Origin: Goniomonas avonlea
Taxonomy: Eukaryota > Cryptophyceae > Goniomonadida > Goniomonadaceae
Length of the DNA: 13,787 bases
NCBI GenBank assembly: GCA_003573635.1
Contig: QUTJ01031632.1
Span: 1-13,787 of the forward strand
Reading direction: 5' to 3'
Part shown: positions 7,101 through 13,058 of the stretch, piece after piece
Position numbering within the stretch: position 1 is the first letter of the stretch
Layout of the letters: each line of letters begins with the position of its first letter
The notes under the pieces: model-generated
Databases searched by the model: none
What the model was told of the DNA's origin: nothing
What the model saw: only the letters and a program-made list of their open reading frames with translations
Made by a program: the position numbers and the translations under genes

Positions 7101-9061
7101 GAGACGCACACGCGCACGCTGAGAGAGGAAGAGAGGGGGGGAGGGGGAGTCAAGCCCATCCCGAACCCGCGAAGGGGGGCGAGAGCGAGATAGAGAAATG
7201 AGGGGGGGGGGGTGCCCTGCACGAACACTCACCCCCTCACACCAGATCACTGGCCGTTACAAGGAGTTGATCATTGGTGCCGGTGGCGAAAACATTGCTC
7301 CCGTGCCAATGGAGGACAACATCAAGCGCCTCTGCCCTTTCATCTCCAACGTTATGATGGTGTGTGGGTACTCTATGCCTGTGGGCGTGGTGGGTGGGCG
7401 TGTGAGTTTTCTCCTCTCTCTCTCTCTCTCTCGCTGCCTGTGTCCGTTGTGTCCGTTGTGTCCGTTGTGTGTTGACGATCTTGCTAGACCCGGCAGTCGC
7501 CACGGTGAGAGCGCACACGAGCTAGTGAGGGGCGGGGGAGCGAGGGAGATTGCGACATCTGTGGGGGCCATAGCAGACAGAACCCTTTGGTTTGGGATTC
7601 GTTACGTGGGCGGGGGGGCGAGCGAGGGAGCAAGCGAGACTGAGACTGTGGAGGTCGTGGCAGACAGAACACTTTGGTTTGGGGTTCGTGATGCGGTGTG
7701 CCCAGGTTGGAGACAAGCGCAAGTTCAACACCTGCCTCATCACTCTCAAGGCTGTCGGCGCGACTGGCGAGTTGCCCGGAGGCGACGAGCTCGACCCTGT
7801 CGCGCTTTCGGTAGGACGCTCCCCTCTCCTCCCCTCTCCTCCCCTCTCCTCCCCTCTCCTCCCCTCTCCTCCCCTCTCCTCCCCTCTCCCCCTCTCCTCC
7901 CCTCTCCCCCTCTCCTCCCCTCTCCTCCCTGGAGGCGACGAGCTCGACACTGTCGCGCTTTCGGCGGTAGGAGCTCACCGCTCCACCCTTCCTTCTCCCC
8001 CTCTCTCTTCACTCCACCCTCCACCCTTGCTTGCCGCTCCTACTTCTGCCATCGCGCATCCTCCCTCGTCTACCTCGCCAGCCAACCTTCGCTGTAGCAC
8101 TTGTTCACCCACTCGCGTACCTCAGCACACCTTCGCTATAACACCTCCTCAAGCCCCCACATCACCCCCAGAGCACCCTGTTCTAGTTTAGTAGTAGTTT
8201 GTTGAACTTGACCGAACAGGTGAGCCCTGGCATCAAGACAGTGTCTGCGGCTGCTAAGGACCCGGTTTTCATCAAGACCATCACGGATGCCATCATCGCT
8301 ACCAACAAGAACGGCGACTGCTGCCCGAGGTCAGTCCTACCTCTCCCTCACTAGACGATCTGGCTATAGATCTTTCCTCCCCTCTCTGTGTCTCTCGCTC
8401 TCTCACACACTCACTCTCCGTTCTCCCATCTCTCCCTCCCCTCCCTCTCTCACCTCTGTCTGTGTCTGCCTCGGATACTCGCACTCCACTACTCGCTCAC
8501 TCTGTCTCGCAGCAACGCCTCTGCCATCCAGAAGTTCATGATCCTGCCCCGCGACTTCTCGGTGTCCACGGACGAGTTCACTCCCACCCTCAAGCTCAAG
8601 CGCGGTTTCGTCGACGGTATGTCGTTACACGTTGCCCTTCTCTCTCCTCTCTCTTTCTCTCTCTCTCGCTCTTGCTCGCTCGCTCTCACACTCCCACCCT
8701 CAAGCTCAAGCGCGGTTTCATCCATGGTGTGTCGTTATGGGGATGACACGTTGCCTTCTCTCCTCCATCTCTCTCACTCGCTCTCACACTAACACCCTCA
8801 AGCTCACGCGGTTTCGTCGACGGTATGGGAATTGACACGTTGCCCTTCTATTCTCGCTCTCCCATCTCTCTCTCCCTCGCCCTCCTATGGGTCTGTGGCC
8901 GCTCAGCGGTTCCTGTATGGCTTGACTCCGCCCTCTCTCTCTCTCCCCTTGTCCAAATGCAAACCATCTGTCTGTATCTAACTTAATTCTCCTCAGAGAA
9001 GTACCGTGCCGCTATCGACAAGATCTACGCGTCCAAGGAGCCTTGCTACGTGCCCTACTAA
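4144..9061 (+). CDS. ACSBG: Long-chain acyl-CoA synthetase, bubblegum (ACSBG) type, 13 exons
   Basis: The exons are 4144-4614, 4665-5100, 5147-5249, 5295-5664, 5794-5955, 6089-6220, 6447-6539, 6794-6871, 7246-7359, 7706-7810, 8220-8329, 8513-8616 and 8997-9061. All junctions are GT-AG, and the joined frame is 780 aa ending in TAA. The enzyme activates long-chain fatty acids with ATP through an acyl-AMP and transfers them to CoA. An N-terminal membrane anchor (about 16-34, SYIVAGVVVGLTMLVFLA) suggests ER, lipid-droplet or plastid-envelope attachment. Motifs in order: FGFNSPEW, the ATP/AMP loop YTSGTTGNPK (297-306), LSYLPLSHVAG, FTGAAPV, YGMSECSG (499-506), GWLHSGD (598-604), GRYKELIIGAGGENIAP (618-634), ISNVMMVGDKRKF, ILPRDFSV, and the C-terminal TLKLKRG (750-756) followed by DEKYRAAIDKIY. 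The last motifs are typical of the bubblegum subfamily. All active-site motifs are intact, so the gene looks functional. The start is the first in-frame ATG; a second ATG follows at 4153. Introns 1-3 are 45-50 nt, and introns 4-12 are 129-409 nt and repeat-filled. Confidence 0.95.
6545..6735. repeat. CT-rich tract in intron 7 of the acyl-CoA synthetase
   Basis: Intron 7 (6540-6793) is filled by CTCTCTC, TCGCTCCC and CTTCCTC repeats on the sense strand. It is pyrimidine-rich over about 190 bp, and its acceptor is GACAG at 6793. It is broadly complementary in composition to the GA-rich tract in intron 8. Confidence 0.9.
7013..7070 (+). repeat. Structured three-way-junction element, copy A
   Basis: After a GA run, the leader ATTCAAGC (7013-7020) is followed by an outer stem TTCAGG (7023-7028) pairing with CCTGAA (7064-7069). 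Inside it are hairpin CCGCT-G-AGCGG (7031-7041) and hairpin CAGACCC/GGGCCTG (7045-7051 with 7057-7063, one A-C mismatch). GA repeats resume downstream. The same order of leader, stem, AA, hairpin, CACAGA and hairpin occurs at 13005-13058, and partly at 8926-8882 on the minus strand. Confidence 0.75.
7149..7185 (+). repeat. Degenerate copy of the structured element
   Basis: GTCAAGCC followed by CATCCCGAACCCGCGAAGG resembles the GTCAAGCC leader and ACAGGAACCGC segment of the copy at 8926-8882, and it again lies between GA/G tracts. Only the first half can be aligned, so this is a decayed or partial copy. Confidence 0.4.
7533..7700. repeat. Tandem duplication of ~85 bp inside intron 9
   Basis: The block at about 7533-7608 (GCGGGGGAGCGAGGGAG through GCAGACAGAACCCTTTGG and TTTGGGATTCG) recurs with substitutions at about 7611-7695 (CAGACAGAACACTTTGG, TTTGGGGTTCGTG). 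The second copy ends just before the exon 10 acceptor (CAG at 7703-7705). Upstream in the same intron are CT repeats (about 7409-7432) and four copies of a TGTGTCCGT-type 9-mer (7440-7470). Confidence 0.7.
7778..7972 (+). repeat. Duplicated exon 10 end and 5' splice site flanking a CT-rich array
   Basis: The last 33 bases of exon 10 (7778-7810, beginning GGAGGCGACGAGCTCGAC) recur at 7931-7963 with one substitution. The copy is followed by GCG and then GTAGGAG, resembling the true donor GTAGGAC at 7811. A period-10 array (CTCCTCCCCT unit, about 7815-7928) separates the copies. The copy is inside intron 10 and is not needed in the protein. Confidence 0.85.
8581..8850 (+). repeat. Tandem triplication of the exon 12 end with its donor
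   Basis: Positions 8581-8640 (CTCCCACCCTCAAGCTCAAG through the donor GTATGT at 8617 and on to ACACGTTGCCCTTC) recur at about 8691-8757 and 8790-8850. Each copy is followed by CT-rich sequence. Copy 2 has CATGGTGTGT at the junction. Copy 3 has GACGGTATGG and a two-base deletion in the CAAGCTCA(AG)CGCG segment. Copies 2 and 3 lie in intron 12 and look like pseudo-exons. Confidence 0.85.
8882..8926 (-). repeat. Structured element, copy B (inverted, in intron 12)
   Basis: On the minus strand, the leader GTCAAGCC (8926-8919) is followed by ATACAGGAA, the hairpin CCGCT-G-AGCGG (8909-8899), CCACAGA, and CCC/GGG around ATAGGA. It is flanked by GA-rich sequence on the minus strand. The closing strand of the outer stem seen in copies A and C is absent, so this copy is incomplete or has lost the outer stem. 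Confidence 0.7.
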
Positions 9062-9440
9062 GCGCCCGACGTTTCCCTTCTGTGCCCTATCCGGCCATGA
9101 GGCGGGCCCTACGAGTCTACTCGCTATGGGGTGCAAGCGGCACGCGTTGTTGCCGGGCTTTTGTTTGGTTGTGGCCTGCAAGCGTTTTGAATGAGTTTTG
9201 TGCTCTGGCGAATACACCGCGTTCCGCAACATTAGCCTTGTTTGTGGCATGGCAAATTCCACCAAGCTCCTGGTTACCGTAGACAGCCGGACCAGTAACG
9301 GGAACATTAGAGTTTTATAATTCGGATTAGGTAGTATGACAGTATTACTGATGTAATCTACTGATAGTCGAGCTGGTCGATTACCCGATCACTTGAAAGT
9401 TCAGGCATGTTTGCTCTTCGCCGGCTTCGGCGAGTATACA
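9062..9440 (+). promoter_or_regulatory. 3' UTR and downstream region of the acyl-CoA synthetase
   Basis: No ORF of note lies here. No AATAAA is seen. A TGTAA word at 9352-9356, in an AT-rich stretch, is a possible poly(A) signal of the kind used in some algae. A perfect hairpin TCGCCG-gctt-CGGCGA lies at 9418-9433. Assignment of the transcript end is a guess. Confidence 0.35.
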
Positions 9441-10028
9441 TGTATTGTGCGTGTTAATGAATTATGGTGAATTATATGCACGCATGGCACAGGTTAGCCA
9501 TGTTCGTGAGGACATGTGTGTACACCAACGAGGCCAATGTGCCCCTGGAGGACATGCGTGTACAGTTTTATCCGGCCATTCAGGTCTGGAGCGGAGAGGA
9601 GAGATCCAAAGGTTTTCCACAACTAGGGGCACCGCAAAAGCTCACCTGTTCCTATCCTGGGTGTGGGGAGCAGGCGTTGTATGCTAGTGAGTGCAGAGGG
9701 GACTATCCCAAAAACCCATCTTTCCGGCCTCCACTGTAGTACTTCTGCTGCTGGCGCGAGTGTGGTTTAGCCTTGCATTTGCTCCGAGTGTTTGGTGACA
9801 GGATTGAGTCTCCCGGTCGCTCGAGCTGAGTTGTTTCTTCGGAGAGGTTAGTTGAGACACACTTGGAAAGTACATGACTCACTTAATTCATCTTTTCATG
9901 TCGCCAAACAAGGACCACCGTGACCGTTCCGTTATTTGTGATGCAGTCAATGATCTTGTAACAGTTGCCTGATCTCTTCAATTACTCTCTTTATCGAGTT
10001 GAACGCGCGAGGAGTTAGCGGTAGCATC
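9441..10028. other. Gene-free stretch with a 17-bp direct repeat
   Basis: GAGGACATGTGTGTACA (9508-9524) recurs with one substitution at 9548-9564, a period of 40. A plus-strand frame of 91 codons (from 9464) crosses it, but it has no recognisable domain or splice context. From 9740 to 10028 nothing is recognised. Confidence 0.5.
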
Positions 10029-10378
10029 CTAGGTAGCGTTATCTACCTAGAGAGGTGGTTAGCGTTCTTCTTGGGAAGATAAGTACGGCTGAGCGGAGCG
10101 CGCTCAGCAAAGTTTGAACGGCTTGGTTGGCCTCCGTTGGTTCACCTCCGTTGGTTCGCCTCCGAACGGCTTGGTTCGCCTGCCGAGCGCTGGGAGTCTG
10201 TGTGACCCAGCGTAAGGCCCCTTGTGGGGTCTTCTCGCAGCTAGTGCGGTTTCGTCGTCAAGGCTGCGGTCCTTGCACTTGACTTCTGTGTGATGTGCAT
10301 CACTGTCTCGTAAAGTGGGGTGGTGTGTGACTCATAGAATGTGAGGGTAGCTTGGCTATCTAGGAGCGATAGCCTCAC
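10029..10378. other. Cluster of strong hairpins, candidate structured RNA or element
   Basis: Consecutive inverted repeats are: CTAGGTAG-6-CTACCTAG (10029-10050); GCTGAGCG-5-CGCTCAGC (10088-10108); CGCTGGG-11-CCCAGCG (10188-10212); AAGGCCCC-4-GGGGTCTT (10214-10233, one G-T); CAAGG-7-CCTTG (10259-10275); GTGAT-4-ATCAC (10290-10303); and GGCTATC-7-GATAGCC (10354-10374) closed by GTGA/TCAC (10341-10344 and 10375-10378). Between the second and third hairpins lie three 14-bp units GGTT-NN-CCTCCG-NN (10125-10166), flanked by two copies of GAACGGCTTGGTT (10116-10128 and 10164-10176). No known RNA family is recognised. Confidence 0.5.
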
Positions 10379-10393
10379 TCCTTTATTATCGAC

Positions 10394-10606
10394 AGAGCAC
10401 CTGTCACTACGGAACAAGTCAATGTGCCAGCAGTTGAGGATCGAGGAGAGGGGAGCAATTTTCGTGATCGAAAACCAGTTCACCGCGATTGGTCAGAAGT
10501 CGATCTTGGATTGGCGCCTCCAGCGTTCTGAATAGTCACCATTTTTTCGGGCTTTCTTTGAGCAGGCAGGCAGCTTTTATTAAGAGCACCTGTCACTACG
10601 GAACAA
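10394..10606. repeat. Exact 24-bp direct repeats 189 bp apart
   Basis: The word starting AGAGCACCTGTCACTACGG occurs at 10394-10417 and again at 10583-10606, identical over 24 bases and each preceded by TTATTA-like sequence. The interval contains a small hairpin TTTTCG-tgat-CGAAAA (10459-10474) and no recognised gene. Positions 10607-10825 show nothing recognisable. Confidence 0.85.
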
Positions 10607-10825
10607 ATCTTGAGTGCTCTTGTAGACTAGTTGTAGTGCGGCTTCTCGCGTTCTGGATCTTACTGTGATCTTATCCGAGCAAACTCTGTGGTGCAACGTG
10701 GCTCCACCAAGATTTTAGGTTGCGCGAGAGTATCCCGATTTCGGCGGGAGTGGGCCGCGACAACCGATTCTATCCGAAATCCACTGGACTCCATATTCAA
10801 TTTTTGACCGTTTGTGGCTCTCGGC

Positions 10826-10957
10826 GGGTCCACGCCTCCGAGTTCCGGTCGCCCTTTTAATTATTAGGCGACGTGGACCCCTTCGGAGACCACGCTGTGC
10901 CCCTGGCGGAGATTTGCTGGCGGACGACTGATTAGACGATTTGCTGACGGACGACTG
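10826..10957. other. Long hairpin and 20-bp direct repeat upstream of the SP-repeat gene
   Basis: GGGTCCAC (10826-10833) pairs with GTGGACCC (10873-10880), and inside it GTCGCC (10848-10853) pairs with GGCGAC (10867-10872), with a 14-nt one-sided bulge and an AT-rich loop. Just downstream a 20-bp word (GATTTGCTG-G/A-CGGACGACTG) is present at 10911-10930 and 10938-10957. The location about 100-230 bp before the ATG at 11055 makes a promoter or 5' UTR role possible but unproven. Confidence 0.5.
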
Positions 10958-11054
10958 TTTGGGCGAACCGTTGGCTTTTTTGAGATTCAATCAATCTGAC
11001 TGTTTCTTCAAGCTTGGCGCTGACCCTCAAAGTGTTGTGTTGGCTTGTTGGGCA

Positions 11055-12059
11055 ATGAGCGAGGAGGAGTCGCCAGCGCGCTCGCCCTCGGTGTGGGCAG
11101 ATGCACATGAGAGTTGGAGTCCCACTGCTCCTGAGCATGCCTTGACTTCGGGTTCCTGGATCGAGCTCGACGTTGCGGCGCATGCATACAGCCTGAAGCA
11201 GGCATTCGGAGGGTCCGTGGAGGCGCCTGATTCGAAGCCGAGCATCCACCTTCAAGATATTTCTGGAGATGTGCCGATGACAGAAGGCAGATCGGAGCGC
11301 CCGCGTCCTCCTCCTCTGTATCGCGCGACGGAGGCCGAGGACCTCGATGACGCCCCTGTATTTTCATGGGCTATGGTCAAGACACCGTCGATGGGACGCA
11401 ATTATGGCAGCCCCATCGCGAAGAAGAGCAGTCTCCTGCAGCGCTACACCATCTCTCCCCGTCGGCGCCTCTCTCCTGGGTTGCTCTCTCCTCGCACTGC
11501 CCTTGGTCAAATCTCGCCAAGTGCAATACTGTCCCCGCGAAGCACGAAACTGGCGGGCTCGACGACCTCGGACCAAAGTTGTGTGTTTTGTAGTCTTTCC
11601 AACGGAAAACTCGGAACTCAGGAACTCCTCCTCCTCGAAAGCGGGATTTTGTCGCCTTGCGGCAGGTGCAGCATTATGTCGCAAGCGACCTCGATTCAGG
11701 ACGACACCCCTTGGTGGATGCCAAAGGCGAAGTCGGAGGGGAGGCCGTCGTGCTTCGGTTCCGGCTCCGATTGTGCGAGCCCTATGTGTCCAAGCACACC
11801 CAGATTTGCTTCGGGAGCGGCCAGCCCGCAAAACGGAAGTCCAAGGATGTCCCCGAGGATGTTTAGCTCCGGGAGCCAAAGGGTAAGCCCGAGGAAGTCA
11901 ACAAGCCCTAAGATGATGTCGAGTCCCAAGACGATCGGCAGCCCAAGAATGCTCGAGAGTCCCAGGGTGGCGAGCTTGAGAGCAGCTGCATTTTTTGATG
12001 CGCTCGAGGCCACGCCATTGATGGCCTCCGATACACCAATGGTTGTCTCTGAGAACTAA
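11055..12059 (+). CDS. Unrecognised 334-aa protein with an S-P-[R/K] hexad array
   Basis: A single open frame runs from an ATG at 11055 (G at -3) to TAA, with no intron needed. The N-terminus is acidic and Ser/Pro-rich (SEEESPARSPS). The middle is EDLDDAPVFSWAMVKTPS (95-112). A first basic SP cluster covers about 132-165 (ISPRRRLSPGLLSPRT and on). Two CxxC pairs, CVFC (176-179) and CGRC (202-205), could bind a metal. A second cluster covers 257-307, with S-P at exactly six-residue steps (278, 284, 290, 296, 302), each followed by R or K. A short hydrophobic stretch (AAAFFDALEAT) precedes the C-terminus. S-P-x-K/R-like sites are known CDK/MAPK targets and DNA-minor-groove or microtubule-binding motifs; which applies here is not visible. 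The frame extends upstream of 11055 without an ATG, so the start could also lie in an unseen 5' exon. Support is from length, periodicity and the nearby poly(A) signal. Confidence 0.65.
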   Translation: MSEEESPARSPSVWADAHESWSPTAPEHALTSGSWIELDVAAHAYSLKQAFGGSVEAPDSKPSIHLQDISGDVPMTEGRSERPRPPPLYRATEAEDLDDAPVFSWAMVKTPSMGRNYGSPIAKKSSLLQRYTISPRRRLSPGLLSPRTALGQISPSAILSPRSTKLAGSTTSDQSCVFCSLSNGKLGTQELLLLESGILSPCGRCSIMSQATSIQDDTPWWMPKAKSEGRPSCFGSGSDCASPMCPSTPRFASGAASPQNGSPRMSPRMFSSGSQRVSPRKSTSPKMMSSPKTIGSPRMLESPRVASLRAAAFFDALEATPLMASDTPMVVSEN

Positions 12060-12085
12060 GAGCCTTCGACCTGTTGTAAATATTA

Positions 12086-12091
12086 AATAAA
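12086..12091 (+). terminator. Putative poly(A) signal AATAAA of the SP-repeat gene
   Basis: AATAAA lies 27 bases after the TAA codon, in an AT-rich stretch that also contains TGTAA (12075 region). This is the most conventional 3'-end signal in the window. Confidence 0.55.
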
Positions 12092-12187
12092 ATGTAAACT
12101 ACCTGTACATGCAGCTCCATGTTGTCGTCTTCTTGTTGGAAATTGGATTTTTTCAGACACCGCCCAAAAAACAAAAACAAAAAACAA

Positions 12188-12257
12188 GGTTTCGATCCAG
12201 CATCCAAACAAAAATAGCATGATTGGTTTCGATACAGCATCCAAACAAAAATAGCAT
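12188..12257. repeat. 33-bp tandem repeat, period 37
   Basis: Positions 12188-12220 (GGTTTCGATCCAGCATCC and on) recur at 12225-12257 with a single C-to-A change. Poly-A-rich CAAAAACAAAAA sequence precedes it. It lies between the 3' end of the SP-repeat gene and the 3' side of the tRNA. Confidence 0.9.
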
Positions 12258-12294
12258 TGAGTTGTTGAGTTGAGCCGACAACGACGGAGGATCT

Positions 12295-12302
12295 AAAAAA
12301 AA
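12295..12302 (-). terminator. RNA polymerase III terminator of tRNA-Tyr
   Basis: Eight A on the plus strand give eight T on the tRNA strand, starting 8 nt past the discriminator base. This is a canonical Pol III stop. Confidence 0.85.
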
Positions 12303-12310
12303 TATGGTGG

Positions 12311-12410
12311 TCCGGCAACAGAGAATCGAACTCTGGACCCTGAGATGACTCTTGCCTCACAAGAGAGGGTAAACTACAGTCTCATGCTCTGCCAACTGAG
12401 CTATCGCCGG
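12311..12410 (-). tRNA. tRNA-Tyr (anticodon GUA) with a 27-nt intron
   Basis: On the minus strand, the acceptor arm CCGGCGA (12410-12404) pairs with TTGCCGG (12318-12312), followed by discriminator A (12311). The D arm is GCTC...GAGC. The anticodon stem TGAGA/TCTCA encloses loop C-T-GTA-G-A. The T arm is CAGAG-TTCGATT-CTCTG. The anticodon is at 12377-12375. The intron (12373-12347) sits after position 37, the canonical eukaryotic site, and can form its own stem CTCTTG-5-CAAGAG (12365-12349). C1-G72 and A73 are the usual eukaryotic tyrosine identity elements. The mature length is 73 nt before CCA, which is not encoded. It is transcribed toward the SP-repeat gene. Confidence 0.97.
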
Positions 12411-12966
12411 TTCCGCCGCATACACAGATGCAAATCCTTGTCTTTTGAATTAGACATGAAAAGAGTTTCTTCAGCATTGCTTTTGCAATATCATGTCAAT
12501 ACGTTCCTCCGGGGGATCGGTGCAACAATGCACTGCCTTGGGGCGGCCGGGCCGTGATGAGAGAGACTCGGAGTTTATTCCACATTCAGTTCATTCTATT
12601 GGCTGAGGCCAAACAATCGCACCAGCAACAGTGTTCAGAACCACCTCTGTCCAGCCATCATGTCCTCCTCTGATTGCAGGGTCCACAAGGGTGATGAGCT
12701 GCCAAAAAACCAAGGTGCCAGCCCGAAGCTGAAGCCGGCATGTGGTTGTTCACTGCCGGTTGTGCACACCTGGCTCTGCCATCTCGGGACGTGGTTTCTT
12801 AGCGCACATCTTTTGGTCGAACCAAACGGCCATTTTTTCAAATCTGCGGGGCCAGGCAACAGACAAGGCAAATTTCAAAAACAAGGTGGGTGAGTGTAAT
12901 GCGCGCGACAGACTGATGACTGGGCGAATGCAGGGGTAAGAACCTGTAGGATCGAAAAGTGAGGCG

Positions 12967-12969
<3 letters not shown>
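12411..12969. other. Gene-free stretch, nothing recognised
   Basis: Only short open frames occur here; the longest begins at 12660 and has 77 codons with no motif or splice context. A small inverted repeat TTGGC-tgag-GCCAA lies near 12600. The first part is the 5' flank of the tRNA gene; tRNA promoters are internal, so no element is expected. Confidence 0.5.

Positions 12970-13004
<35 letters not shown>
12970..13004. repeat. GA microsatellite before structured element copy C
   Basis: This is an almost uninterrupted (GA)n run of about 33 bp directly abutting the leader ATTCAAGC of the structured element, the same arrangement as at 7013. Confidence 0.95.
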
Positions 13005-13007
<3 letters not shown>

Positions 13008-13058
13008 CAAGCACCTAGGAAGCTGCATAGCAGCCACAGATCCCTAGATCTGCCTAGG
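13005..13058 (+). repeat. Structured three-way-junction element, copy C
   Basis: The leader ATTCAAGC (13005-13012) is followed by outer stem CCTAGG (13014-13019) pairing with CCTAGG (13053-13058). Hairpin GCTGC-ATA-GCAGC (13022-13034) and hairpin CAGATC-CCTA-GATCTG (13037-13052) are both perfect. AA joins stem 1 to stem 2, and CA joins stem 2 to stem 3. The stems differ in sequence from copy A while the pairing and the linkers (GGAA, CACAGA, CTGCCT) are kept. Confidence 0.75.

Larger units (their letters stand above)
6895..7205. repeat. GA-rich and poly-G tracts in intron 8
   Basis: Intron 8 (6872-7245) is purine-rich on the sense strand. It has GA runs, an uninterrupted run of 16 G at 6980-6995, and further G runs near 6897-6905, 7136-7148 and 7201-7212. 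Two copies of the structured repeat are embedded in it (7013-7070 and 7149-7185). Confidence 0.9.

Noticed and set aside
7198-8097. Plus-strand 299-codon open frame
   Set aside because: It runs in part through exons 9 and 10 of the acyl-CoA synthetase in the wrong frame and through CT-rich introns (PSPPLSSPLL). It is explained by the spliced gene and simple repeats.
9464-9739. Plus-strand 91-codon open frame after the synthetase
   Set aside because: No recognisable motif; it overlaps a duplicated 17-mer and has no splice or poly(A) context.
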